Assembly (NCBI RefSeq): GCF_020283565.1
Contig: NC_060062.1
Span: 4,315,322-4,379,321, forward strand
DNA from: Trifolium pratense
Taxonomy: Eukaryota > Streptophyta > Magnoliopsida > Fabales > Fabaceae
Length of the DNA stretch: 64,000 bases
Direction: 5' to 3'
A program made the position numbers and the translations under genes. Positions 1 through 12,628 of the stretch are shown here, piece after piece; within the stretch, counting starts at the first letter, position 1, and each line of letters opens with the position of its first letter. Below the pieces are notes generated by a model. That model saw only the letters and a list, made by a program, of their open reading frames with translations, made no database searches and was not told the origin of the DNA.

Positions 1-472
1 ACCATCTAACAAAATCAAGTAACATGGAAGTGAATGTATACTTCGTTACATATTCAACAGACAAATTATGAGAGCTGAGATGGGCATAAACTTAATCTGT
101 GGCATCATTATTCGCTCAAGGAACATGACCGATATTAAACCGAGTAATAAGCAGATTCACAGGCCAAAATCATACCAAAACTGGCCATGAGGAAAATCAC
201 CAAGTATCACGGATACATATACAAATGCACCAACCAACATATGCTCTGCATGCAGCAGACTCTTGTATGTCAAGGCAAAAGGACTATCTCATATGTCAAG
301 GCATCAAATAAATAAAAAATGGGAAGCTCAAATCGGTGCACTGTTGCAATGGCAAAAGAGCAGACTGCAACAATAGAAAAAAGAGTCAGTTGTTTTCAGT
401 TGCCACGGAAAGTGTTCCAAGAGCAATAATAGCAAATGCAAAAACAAACAAACCTGGCTTTGGAGTATAAAG

Positions 473-3400
473 TCAGTCATCAAGGTAATAATAAGAACCA
501 GCATGCTTTTGCTCTCTGTCCTTGGTCGAATCAAGTTTGTTGATCCTTGGGCGGAAATTAGTTGGGTCTCTTCTAAATGTGATATCAAGATGCTGCAACA
601 GTGATTATATTAGTCATATACAAACAAGTATCACCAGAGAACACAACATTATTTTAAAATTTTAACATGCACGATTCTGCAATTTTTTTAAGAGTAAGGG
701 AACCATTGAAAAATAATGACACTTACTGATAAGAAAAGGTTCATCCCAGTAAGCAATGATTGTGGACAATTTGCAATACAATCAATTGAAGGTTGACCCT
801 CATAAACAATAACTCTGTCAGCAAGATAAGTTGCCATGATGAAATCATGCTCAACCACAAAGGCTGTTTTCTTTGCATGAAGAATAAACCTCTTGATAAC
901 TTTTGCCGCAATAATACGCTGTTCAGAATCAAGATATGCACTTGGCTCGTCTATCAGATAGATATCTGCAGGCTGTTGCAGTAGGATGATAGCAATTGAT
1001 TAGAAAACTATAAATGCTATTTAGTTTAAAATGAATACGAGTGTACATCTCAAGTAGCAAAACAAACACACAACAAAGCCAAGAGTTATAGTTCCAAAAC
1101 TCTTGTCACGGCGTCAGCACATATAGATGTCTGCAGGCTATTGTAGAACAGTAATGGATCAGGAATTCAATTAATATTTACTATTTTGAAATAAAATGTA
1201 CATCTACAAGATAAGTAAAGAACGATCACAACAAATCCAAGTTTCTAAGAAAAATTCAAACCGGAGCATTATAACTCTTACTGTATATGGAAATAATATA
1301 GATGGCATCACCAACATGGATTTTGCTTCTCTAAAGTGGGAAAGTACAACTCAAACGTAGATGAAATACTAAAATAGTTTATGCACATTCATAACAAATC
1401 ATTGATTTCATAAGATATAATCCCTTGATTTTGGAATCACTCTAAAGTAAATCACTCACACTAAAAGAGATAACTTCCAATAGCATAAAAGAAACTACAA
1501 AGTTATTCAAGAATGTATACAGGAAATACAAAACAGGGGGTAGAATTAAGGTGAACAATCAATCACATGCAATTCTGACGAATGAAATTAAAATACCTTT
1601 CCGAGACAAAGGCATAAGGCAACTCTTTGCAACTCTCCACCAGAAAGATTCACAACTTCTTGGTCCATCAACTGTTCTATAAGTAGTGGTTTCATCACAT
1701 CTGATATAAACTGGGGATGTGTATATGAATCACGGATTTTTTGATGCAGCAAGTGCCTAACAGTCGATTGGAACTTTGGGCTAATTTTCTGAGGTTTGTA
1801 TGAAATATTGAACTCAGGCATCTCCACATCAGATCCCCCTTCTATAGCGTCAGGTTTCAACAAACCAGCCTGAATAAAAGGAGAAGGTTAATAGATATGA
1901 GAAAAATTATGCAGTATTATGAAGAAATAAATAAGACTGAAAGAATACCAGCATACGAATGAATGTTGTCTTTCCCGTCCCATTCTCCCCAAGCATCACA
2001 ACAATCTGTGAATCTGTAAATTCTCCTTCAACTACACGAAGCCTGAAATTGCCTTGAGTTTTGGTCATGGTTGGGTATTTGTATCGAGCATATGATTGAG
2101 CTTCTTCAGCAGTTTCCTGTGGAGTCTCTGCAACCTATACACAACATTAAAGCAAGGTTAATATGATAACCTTTGTGTTTTATTGAAAATGGAGAACTGA
2201 AATTCAGAATAATGAATACTAAACACCAATATCTAGTCTATTAACTCATTTTCATTTTGAGGTGCTGAAAGAATTAACATAAAATCATACAAAGGGCAAA
2301 TAAAAATTACACTGTCGGTCCTCATTACCCGGTAATTCATTATTATACATGAATCATTAAGTTTTGGGAAAATTATGACATATTTGAAAACTTAGACAAA
2401 CTATAATGTTAAATCGAAACATAATATCCCTTCAAAAGTTTATGTACAACATCTGAGCTTAATAAAAATTAGGCTTAATTACAGTTTTGTTCTTCCTATT
2501 TTTATCATTTTGCAGATTTGGTCCCCCTATTCTAAAATTTGACAGTTTTGGTCCCCCTATCATAATTTTTACCTATAAATTGGCGATGTGATATGTTTTA
2601 AACGACGTGGCATATGATCTGATGATGAGATAATATCAACATTGATGAAATTGTAAGAAAAAACTTTATAAAGTTAATTTAAAACATGTTGTATCACCAT
2701 ATTTTAGAAAAATGTGTTGGAGGGACCAAAACTGTCGAATTTTAAAATAGGGGGACCAATGTTGCAAAATAATAAAGGCTTATTTAGAAGAAAAAAAAAT
2801 TAGGAAAGTTTTGTTGTATAAAGACCTAAATAAATATCCTAACAAGATATTAGGACTTGCAAATATAAATTAATATAATATAAATGATGCAACACGAGGA
2901 TTTGATCCCCATGTGCTTATTTGAATAAAGAAATTTTGCTGAATATTATTTGGATAACAAATAATTTCAGCACTTTACTCAATTTTATTGTTGGTATGTT
3001 TAAACAAACATCACTGGATTGTAACCAAAACAGTCAGATAACAAATAATTTCAGCACTTTACTCAATTTTATTGTTGGTATGTCTAAACAAACGCTACTG
3101 AATTGTAACCAAAACAAAAACACCACTGAATGAATATCAGTGCTGAACTCTTCATTTTCATCACCCAAGTTGGCTTTATATTCCATAAATGGGAGGTAGG
3201 AGATAGATTATATATACCTTGAAGGTTAGAGAGTCCTCCCGAAACCTAAGATTTTCTGTTGGAACAAAGCCAGACAAGAAGATATTAATTCCTTCTCGGA
3301 CTGAGAAAGGAAGTGTTACAACTCCATATGCACCAGGTTTGCCATACAAACAGCAAATAAAGTCTGATAAGTAGTCCAACACACTAAGATCGTGCTCAAC

Positions 3401-5856
3401 AACAATTACATAGCTGGATAAAAAATTGCAAATAAAAAATAGATTTATCTTCATCGGAAATCAAGTGGAGTGCACATAGTGATATTGATAATATTTAAAG
3501 CAAAAACTATTGAGAGAAAATAAACAAACCTATTAGGCCTTAGCAATGACCGGACAACTTGGGCAGCTTTGAGCCTCTGTTTCACATCAAGATAACTAGA
3601 AGGCTCATCGAACATGTATATCTCAGCATTTTGGATGGCAACAACCGCAATGGCAAACCTTTGGAGCTCACCCCCTGAAAGATCACCAACATTACGATCT
3701 ATAACTTGATTAAGCTCAAGATCAGCACAAAGCTCTTCCTTCATATCTCTCTCGTTCTTTTGGTCTAGCACCTGCCCCACATTCCCTTGCACTGCTTTTG
3801 GAATGTGATCAACATACTGGGGCTTGATGATAGCCTGTATTATAACGTATATTCAAGTAGGCACACTTAGAAGGTAGAAGAAAAAAGTTTTTACAAGTGA
3901 CACTATCTTATCCAAACAAATTTCAAAAACAGCTCAATTTAAACCTAAATGATTGAACATTCAGGAAAATGTAAGTGCAACAAAAGCTGGGCCATCAAGT
4001 AAAGATAAATATGTTTTTCAAAATTAAAGGATAAAGAAATTTTGTAGTGAATGTTATAATGCTATATTTACTTCTAGTACAGAACCAGGACTGAAACATG
4101 AAATCACATATACTACTCTTGTAAAATTTCATTGTCCCTTTTTACAAGACCCTTTTCAAATTTCAACCTTTGTCCTTATAAATAAGACCCTCTTGTAAAA
4201 TTACATTGCCCCTTTTTATGACACTTTACAAATTTCAAGATGCATTATTATTTTTTTATAAAAATACCCCTGATTAAAGGAAGAGAGTTAAAAGACCAAC
4301 CATTTATCTCTTTTATTAATTGAAGGATAATTTTGGAAAGAGAATGTGTAAGAACTAAATTTTTTAGCTGTTGTGGTTTGATCAACAGGGTCTTACATAT
4401 GGATGGAGGTAGCAACCAACTACGGATTAAAATGCTTTCAAACAATGTTTATATTCTGTATGACAAGGCTTTCCAGATTGTATTTATGTAGTACTTTGAA
4501 GATATTGTTAACAATAAACTAACAATAACAAAAATGGACTTTGCTTTTTCCCCACCTCTTTAAACATTACTGGTATCTATGTGGTAGTTTCTTATGAATC
4601 ACCTACTACTAGTTACTTCTACATAGCATTGCCATACACACTCACAAATCACAATCATATCCCAGTTAATGTCAGTGTCAACGTAATATGCTATTACTAT
4701 GAATTAGTATATCCCTTCTCAATTAAAGAAATTCTACGAGACTAGGTTCATAACCTATAACATCAAATAATAATTGATAGATGGTCCAATTAAAAGAAAA
4801 CAGAAAAACCAATTAGTAAAAAAAATACTAAGTAGTATAAAATACAGATTAGAGAAACGTGTAATCATTGGTTCACCCAGTCACCAAGTCTAAATCATAA
4901 GCTATCTCTACATATGTACATAATAATATTGAATAAGGACACAGACATCACCAGCTATCTCTACATATGTAAGGACATAGACATCACCTTCAAATCATCC
5001 TCTAGAATGCGAGTAAAGTAATTCTGCAATTCAGATCCTCGAAAATAGGTCAAAATTTCCTGCCAATCAGGGGGGTTCTGCAAACAAAAAGCAAAGTTAA
5101 AATGAATGCAATAAACCTAGAACATGTGTCCACAGAAGAAAAAAAAACAGAGGCTAATTTTGGTTCTTACGGTGAAACGACCCAAGTTTGGCTTCAACTT
5201 TCCAGCCAAAACTTTAAGGGCAGTGGACTTCCCAATTCCATTTGTCCCAACCAAACCAAGCACTTGTCCCGGCCTTGGAACCGGCAACCTACGTTAAAAC
5301 TCTGTTAATAAAAAGCCAAAGAAAAACATATTAACAAACTTCTAAGGAAAACGCGGCTAAATGACACACCTGTGTAGCTTAAAAGTATTAGGACCATATC
5401 TGTGAGTGGTATCTTTGTCCAAATCCTTTGGCAAGTTGATAATCTGGATAGCTTCAAAAGGACATTTCTACACCAATGCATAACAAACTCATGTAAACCC
5501 CACATCCATCAACTATAACTCTAGAAGCAAAGATAACACAGCATAACAGAGTCTTCAATACCTTAACACAGATACCACATCCAATGCACAATTCCTCAGA
5601 TATGTAAGCAATCTTCGATGCAGAAGAAACCTCAATACACAGTCTACCTGTAGTTACACATAATTACTCAATCATCAAAGTTAAGACACAATTAAACACA
5701 ACAAAGAACTGAATCAATGCTTGATATGAAGTTTAGCCAAAACTGGATCTTACCGGTTCTGACAACAGGGCAACTCTTCTTACACTCCTGGCGACACTTT
5801 TTCGGCTTGCATCTGTCATTGCTAACAATAGCAATACGTGTCAATCGGTCCGACAT
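473..5856 (-). CDS. RLI2: ABCE1 / RNase L inhibitor-like ATPase (RLI2-like), complete, 11 coding exons
   Basis: Coding exons on the minus strand: 5856-5754, 5647-5562, 5467-5370, 5288-5171, 5077-4988, 3834-3530, 3413-3218, 2134-1949, 1869-1597, 972-727, 592-473. They sum to 1821 nt, giving 606 aa, the usual ABCE1 length, with GT-AG at every junction. The N-terminus has a cysteine-rich ferredoxin-like region ([15 protein letters not shown], then [13 protein letters not shown]) for two 4Fe-4S clusters. NBD1 has Walker [10 protein letters not shown] (about residue 110) and signature LSGGELQR (about 217). NBD2 has Walker [10 protein letters not shown] (about 381) and a second LSGGELQR (about 469), each followed by a DEPSxYLD motif. 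The C-terminal tail is short and basic. ABCE1 splits post-termination ribosomes in the cytosol and is essential in eukaryotes (family knowledge). Nothing in the sequence suggests loss of function. The 3' UTR probably runs from 472 towards the window edge. Confidence 0.97.
2471..2790. mobile_element. Foldback MITE in ABCE1 intron 7
   Basis: The left side contains cattttgcagatttggtccc and then a second ttttggtcccc run. The right side is their reverse complement (agggaccaaaactgtc, then gggggaccaatgttgcaaaa). The terminal inverted repeats are about 65 bp or longer around an AT-rich centre. This tttggtcccc type of inverted repeat is frequent in legume genomes (recollection). Boundaries are approximate and no target-site duplication was fixed. 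Confidence 0.6.
2954..3120. repeat. 84-bp tandem duplication in ABCE1 intron 7
   Basis: A segment beginning ataacaaataatttcagcac occurs at 2954 and again at 3038, so the period is 84 bp. The second copy decays towards 3120. It lies wholly within the intron, next to the foldback MITE, and produces a spurious repetitive reading frame. Confidence 0.8.
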
Positions 5857-6290
5857 GTTGCCTCAAACCACCTATATTCAACTGAAATATAATTGATAAT
5901 TACTATGGTGAAAATTGTGTCATAAAAAATAAAATATATAAAAATTGAACAAAAATTAACATGCATGCACCCTATTTCAACTTCAATTTTCAACTAACAG
6001 AAGCAAAAACTTAAATCGTATAGTATAAACATAAATTTGACAAACAAATAAACAGAAGAATCAAATTAACAAACTTCACAGACTTAATCAAGAAAAACAT
6101 ATGAATCAGAAGTTTCACAAACTTTACGGAGCAATGAATCAAATTAACAAACAGAAATGCGATGGTTCGAGCGTAGAACTACGAAGAAACAAAAAATCAA
6201 TCGCGAACCAGATCGGAAATGGCGTAAGAGATACCTATCGGTGAATAGAGATGGCGCACGGGAATGACGTGTATTGCCGGACGGGGAAGG
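5857..6290 (-). other. 5' leader of the ABCE1 gene with a 5' UTR intron
   Basis: Upstream of the ABCE1 ATG a clear acceptor (plus-strand reading ...ccac|ctatattc, exon end 5871) and a clear donor (gatac|ctatcg, exon start 6235) define a 363-bp 5' UTR intron at 5872-6234. The first non-coding exon therefore starts upstream of about 6235. 5' UTR introns are common in plant translation-factor genes. The transcription start was not located. Confidence 0.65.
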
Positions 6291-6355
6291 ATTGGCGGCG
6301 GCAATCACACGAGAGAGGAGAGTTGTTTTTTATTTTTTACGCAAAGAGGAGAGAG

Positions 6356-6363
6356 TTAGGGTT
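6356..6363 (-). promoter_or_regulatory. telo-box (AACCCTAA) upstream of ABCE1
   Basis: The plus strand reads ttagggtt, so the minus strand carries AACCCTAA about 120 bp upstream of the inferred first exon end. Telo-boxes are typical of promoters of ribosomal and translation genes in plants, which fits ABCE1. Only the motif is seen; activity is inferred. Confidence 0.5.
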
Positions 6364-6379
6364 CCTGAAATCGTTTGTT

Positions 6380-9300
6380 CTGTGTTTTTGAATAAAGGGA
6401 GTGACGTAAAAAAAATAATTAAAAAAAAACGGTGGCAAAACCAGTTGGGTCTAGGGTGTTCGCCGTGCAGTTTGGTTTGGTTTTTGAGCATAAAAAGTAT
6501 TTTAATCGCGAGATAAAAATGCATGTGGTTCGATTTGGTTTGATAGGTTTTTAAAAAGTCATCAAAACTAAATCAAACCAATACGGTAAGGGTTGGTTCG
6601 GTTTGTGCGGTTTATAACATATGAAAAATATGAGGAAATTTTAATTTATTTTATTGTTCACATGATGCAATATGCATATACATAATAACTTATCGGAGAA
6701 TGTTAACATGTTCACCAAAGGCACAAGATAAATGTGGTAAACATTAAATGTTAAGTTTGCGAATTCAACTTTTTAACTATTAAATATTTTGTATTATTAA
6801 ATGCTATATTTCTACCGTATTACCTAGGTTATTGTTTTTATTTTATTGCATGTGATTTGTGTTATCTAGGTATGTGTACGAGTACCTGATACGAGTACCG
6901 TTACGAAATACGTAACTTAAAAAAAAGTATGGATACGTCTGTATAATTTTTTTTAATGAGATTATATAAGTAAAATTACATTGTTAATACAAATAATTAA
7001 ACTTAAAAAAAAATGCTTTAAAAGTAATTCAAATCAGGAGTGTTAAAATCTCGTTTTTTTCACCTATCGAGTATTTACGATTTAACTTCCTATAAAATTA
7101 AAAGTTCAGTTATATTATACTAATAATAAATATCAAATCATATCTAGATAGACACTTAATTTTTCATAATAGTATATATTAATCTATATCTATATTCATA
7201 TCTATATCTATACTTCTATACTAACTAATAATAAAGGGAATACTCAAATTTTGGTGTAGCCAATTTTTTGTAATTCCCATAATACCTATAACAGTTTTTT
7301 ATTTATTTTTAATTTCTTCTTAACTTCCACAATTTTTTAACTTCTATTTTAGTAACATTCTCTCAAACAAAAAGTAACTTCTATGCTTTTTTATTTTCAT
7401 CAAATACATTTTTTAACACATTTTATTTTCATAAAATTGGGTCACACAGACGGGCACAGAATGTGTCCGTCTGGCCACTAGTAATTATAAGAGTAACAAT
7501 TATTTACACTTAGTAAGCAAATAAGTGTAAATATTCATTTCCTTAAAATAAAAAAGTGTAAATATTCATATGGGTGGAAAGAAAGTTGATGTATTTGGTT
7601 AAAAAATGAGTCATAGAAAATTGATGTATTTGGCTAAAAATTTAGATCAAATACATTCACTTTTATTGATCAATTTTTGCTTATATTTTGGGACGCAATG
7701 AGTATATATATTTACTTTAATATGATGTAAACTCTATGAATTTACGAGTTGAATTTACATTTCAATTTCACTTGATTAATGATAAGTTGACATAAAAATT
7801 AGAATATTCACGACAATAACTTTAATAAAATAAATATATTAATTTAACAAGTTTTACAATAGAAGAATAATTCCATTTATATTTTGCCAATAATTTTTAA
7901 AATTTTTTTAAATATTTTGTTCTAAATAAATCTTCTATCTTAATATTGTGTTAATTTTTACACGAATCTCTAAACTAGTATTTTGTACAGTATTTTTAAA
8001 TCACCATACAAAATATAAGTCGTGTACGTATAGATTGAGGTTATGGAGCATATGCTTGCTGAATCTAATAATTCGCTGTCATTGGAAGGTGACAAATGAT
8101 ACTTTATTTTTTCCTTCAAAAAAAATGTATCATGCACTACACATCCAAACAAATGATAAATTGATTTGAAATATAGTACTTATTTACTTAACTTACACTA
8201 AATATAGTTGTTAATTGCCTACCTTCTCCACGTTTTTAGTTCTAACAAGCGTGGGAATTTGAGAACCACAATATTCTTTTAACCTTATGCATATGCATGT
8301 ATGGATTCCAGCTAAGCTAAGTACAATATTCGTATGGGTGGAAAGGGAAAATACAATGCTCAAAGATAATAATCCTTACGTGTAAAATTAGTGTAGCTTC
8401 CTTCCTATGAGAATGTCACAACCATTTCCAAAGTTTCACACACATGCACGCAAAATATAGTAGAGTTTAATGCCAGTGTACCCGTGTTTAAAATTATGGG
8501 ACATCTATTTTATTCTTTGATAATTTGAGCTATCTATTCAACATGTTGATGTCTCATATTCGTTTCTCTTTGTTGTTAATTTAGGTGGACAAATTTAGCT
8601 TATTTAAAAAAAAAATCTGATAAGAATAATAATTATATTAATAAATTTGTATGTAATACTCACGACTAATTTTGTAATCAATATGAATTGTTTTCATTTG
8701 TTGTTGGATAATTACTCTCAAATTACTAAGTTGAACATTTTTATCAAAATAGTGAGCCCCGCTAGAGGGAAAAAGAAGTTTTAGATAGATAAATTTCTTA
8801 TTCTCTCTAAGTTTTTTTTTTTTTTTTCATATTCTTTCATCGAAAATGGACTGGTTTGCATTTTCTAATTGAGAATCATTTATTTGCATTCTTTTTTATC
8901 TACTTTAATCTAAATAAATAAATAAATGATTTTTTGCATGAATCATTTATTTTTTTGTGATTTTGTTACAGTGCGATGTTGTTTCACTTTTCGTCTTTGT
9001 CTTTTTTTTTTTTTTGAGGTTATCGTCTTTGTCAACTATGCATATATGATGACATAAATATTTACTTTGATTTTTATCATAATATTTATAGATATGAATA
9101 TGTCTTTTTTTTGCTATTAACTTAGATGTTGCGGAGAGTTTGATTGCAAACTCATTTTTTTATTTTTTAGCGATATTAAATTTGTATTTAAATCTGACGT
9201 ATAAGAAGTATAAGTTGCGGAAGTGTGCCGAAGATATAACCTTCCCCATATAGTAATAGTAAAATAAAAAGTGAGAATGAGTGGCATATATTGATGCGAT

Positions 9301-9400
9301 GCGAGTGATAACGAAATTGAAATACAAACAAAAAAAAAATCAACAAAAAGAGAGAGAGAACATGTCATCGTTAAAACCAATCACTTTTCTGCTCAAACTG
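6380..9400. other. Intergenic, transposon remnants only
   Basis: No gene is supported here. The stretch holds a T/G-rich repeat with inverted ggttcggttt and aaccaaac motifs near 6470-6615, a direct-repeat tract of gtacgagtacc type near 6875-6915, a short Helitron at 7207-7481, and AT-rich sequence. The last 100 bp or so before 9408 should hold the leader of the next gene. Confidence 0.6.
7207..7481 (+). mobile_element. Non-autonomous Helitron (about 275 bp)
   Basis: The 3' end has a hairpin (cagacgggcac-agaat-gtgtccgtctg, one G:T-type mismatch) followed a few bases later by CTAG and then T. The 5' end begins TCTATAC after an A and continues with taataataaaggg. TC...hairpin...CTRR inserted between A and T is the Helitron signature. 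There is no RepHel coding capacity, so it is non-autonomous. The exact 5' base is uncertain because TCTATA is locally repeated. Confidence 0.7.
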
Positions 9401-9407
9401 AACAATC

Positions 9408-12400
9408 ATGTCTCTCTGTAGCTTTTCATCTCTCGCCACAACAACATTTCCCAATTTCCGTCGATTCAAACTCTCCGCCGTCATGGCTTCCACCGTAACT
9501 ACCACTAAAGTTCACCCAGCCGTCATTGTCGGTGGTGGAAGAGTTGGAAAAGCTTTACAAGGTATGGGAGATGGTCAAGATGTTCTTGTTCGACGTGGTG
9601 ATTCTATTCCTCTTGATTTTGATGGTCCTATTCTTGTTTGTACTAGAAATGATGATCTTGATTCTGTTCTTCAAACTACTCCTCTTTCCAGATGGAACGG
9701 TACTCTACTATACAATCCCCTTGTTCCTTTCTTTCTTTCAATCTAGTTAGTTAGTTATAGTTAGTTAGTTAGTGTTTTTCTTAATTTTTTGAGTAAATGC
9801 TGATTTAGTTTCATAAGTATCATACTCTTTAAGTAAGATTAATTAAGCTCTTGTAACATAATTACTATCATATAAGTGTGCTTATGCATATGAGCCTGCT
9901 TGAATTGACTTATTGGAGCTTATCTACCAATATAAGCACTTGTGAGACTATTTTGAGAGAAATTATGAGAACATTCATTAATTAATTACTATCATATATA
10001 AGTGCTTATGCATATGAGCCTGCTTGGATCGACTTATTTGAGCTTATCAACCAATATAAGCACTTGTGAGACTATTTTGAGAGAAATTATGAGAACATTC
10101 ACGGTTTGGGAGAATTTATGAAAACATTTGATGATATGTTCATAAGTTGTTTTCAAACAAACCATATTTCTATGACAAAAGATAAAATAAAATTAAAAAA
10201 AATGTTTGCATGTGATGTAAGCTATAAGTTGTTTTTTATTAGCTATTTTGGAGAACCTATGGAAATAAGCTGAAACCAGCTTATGGACATGTTATAAGCT
10301 TTTTTATCAGTTCTAAAAAGTCTCATAGTCATAAATGCTTATGTAAGTAGGTAAACTCAAATAAGTCAACCCAAACATGTCTAACTCCATGATGTTTTAC
10401 AAACTATATACTTCAAATAGAAGGTGTGTCTGAGCGTTTGACATTTGTACAGTATCCACACTTGTGGCATTGGTTATATTCAATCACTTAAATTTTTTAT
10501 TTGTGTTGGTGTTGGTGTCGGTGTCGGTGTCTTGTCTGGTGTCAACACATAAAAAAATAAACTTGACAAAACTAAGAATTAGTACTTCTTAAATGTTAGA
10601 AATTTGACATAAAAGAGCGAGGGATATTTGAGGAACTAAAGTATGGGTTTACTTTTATTTTGATTGATGGGAAAAAAATAACGAATTGTTACTATTGAAT
10701 GGTGTGGCAGATTTGGTGTTTTTCCAGAATGGAATGTTGGAACCATGGCTTGAGAGTAAAGGTTTGAAAGATGGGAACCAAGTGTTGGCATATTTTGCAG
10801 TGTCAAAACTTGGAGAGTCCCCTATTGATGGTAAGACAGATACCAATCCTGAAGGATTGACAGCTGCTTATGGCAAGTGGTCCTTGGCTGTTGCTGAAAG
10901 ATTGCAAGCTGGAGGCCTCTCTTGCAAGGTAGTATTCATATTTAATTAACGATATCTTGCCAGTTGCAAAGTTTTCTTGTTTTGGTTTCTATAATAAAAA
11001 CATATTTTATGGGACCTCTGTTTTTTTTCTTTACTTTTTGGGAGATATTAGTGTTTTGATTCTTATGTATTATTATATTTATTTATGGTTAGCTTAACAT
11101 TTTTTCTGGTTTTGATTACATGTCAGAATCTTTGGATGAAGATCAGACGGCTCATGATTTAAGCTTAGTAAATCAGATTTGAAAAACTTGAATTACGAGT
11201 GATCAAATCTTCATTCAACGGTTTCTATTTAGTGACGGCATGAAATGAGTGTTTTGTCTGACCGCTGAGAATTCATATGCATAATTTTTCTATCTTCGAT
11301 GTTGGTTTCTTAAGATTGAAAATTTGAAACAAGAACAAATCTTTAGCATATGAAAATGTCTGTTTAAGTTTATGAATTCAGGCACGCAAAATTCCTAAGA
11401 TTAGAGGGATTTAATTTAACAAAAAAAGGCACTATTTTCAAAAAATAAAAATAAACTTGCATTTTATAAGTGTTAATTTTTTGTTAGTGTTTATTGATAA
11501 ATTTTTCTTAATTAGCTGAAAATATACATTTCATGTACTGATCTGTCTTCAAAGCAGGTTCTGGACAAGGAAGCATTTGAAAGGCAGATGTTAGAGAAGC
11601 TCATATGGATTTGTTCTGTCATGCTTGTTGGAGCACGTCATGGAGGGATTCCAGTTGGTGTTGTGGAAAAGGAATTCCGCTCTGAAGTAAGCTTCTCTAT
11701 TGCCATTTTATCAAAGTTAATTTGCTTATACTGTCAATCACCATTTGCTTGGTCGAAAGAAAATATTATCATGGATTGAAATTGTGTAGTTAAGATAGTT
11801 GAAGATTGCAATCAGTACATGCATATAATTATGTATGCTTTTCTTCTTTTATCCAAAAGTAAACAATAAGTGTCCTTGGTAACCCAAAAATTAAATAAAA
11901 ATCAGTGTCCTTTATCAATTTAGCATTGCTATGTGCTATAATTTTGAATGTTTTTTACTCTGTTCTACAACAATTCCTGTGTACAAGTGGGGGTAATGAA
12001 TAGGTAGTGACTCTTGAGTTTTTGATGAAATCAAGTTAAAATGAAATATGTTCAAAGTTCAATCTATTTATTAATTTGTTGGTTTTTGTTTGAAGGGTTA
12101 ATCCTGTATATAAAGAGCTTGTGTCCAAAGTGGATTACAAACGTGTCTTGAATGAAATCCAAGAGTTTTACAGAATACAGATGAACTTTTTTTTGAAATA
12201 GCAAATAAGTTAGAAACAGCACCTCAGGCTCAAGATGAACCAAAGAAGGGAAAGAAGATACAAGGAACCTGTTTTACGGAATACAGATGAATTATATTGC
12301 AACTGTAGAATTAGGCATAAAAAAGTACTATAGTATCCTCAACTAACTGATGTTTACATTTTCAGTTATGTAGCTTGATAGCAGAGCTAGCATCAGCAGC

Positions 12401-12545
12401 AGCAAGTGAAAAGGGGGTAACATTTGAAGAAGCTATGGAAGAACGATTGTGTGCATATTCCCGAGCTGTTGCTCATTTTCCCACAGCAGTTAAGGAGGTA
12501 AAGATGAAATTTTTATGATATTTGCAATAACAAGTAGATGTAGAT

Positions 12546-12628
<83 letters not shown>

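Noticed and set aside
1..472. Separate gene at the left window edge
   Set aside because: Sequence directly downstream of the ABCE1 stop, without domain content, is best explained as its 3' UTR and flank.
9117..9380. Minus-strand frame upstream of the ketopantoate reductase-like gene
   Set aside because: Hydrophobic low-complexity translation of AT-rich promoter sequence, with no homology signal.
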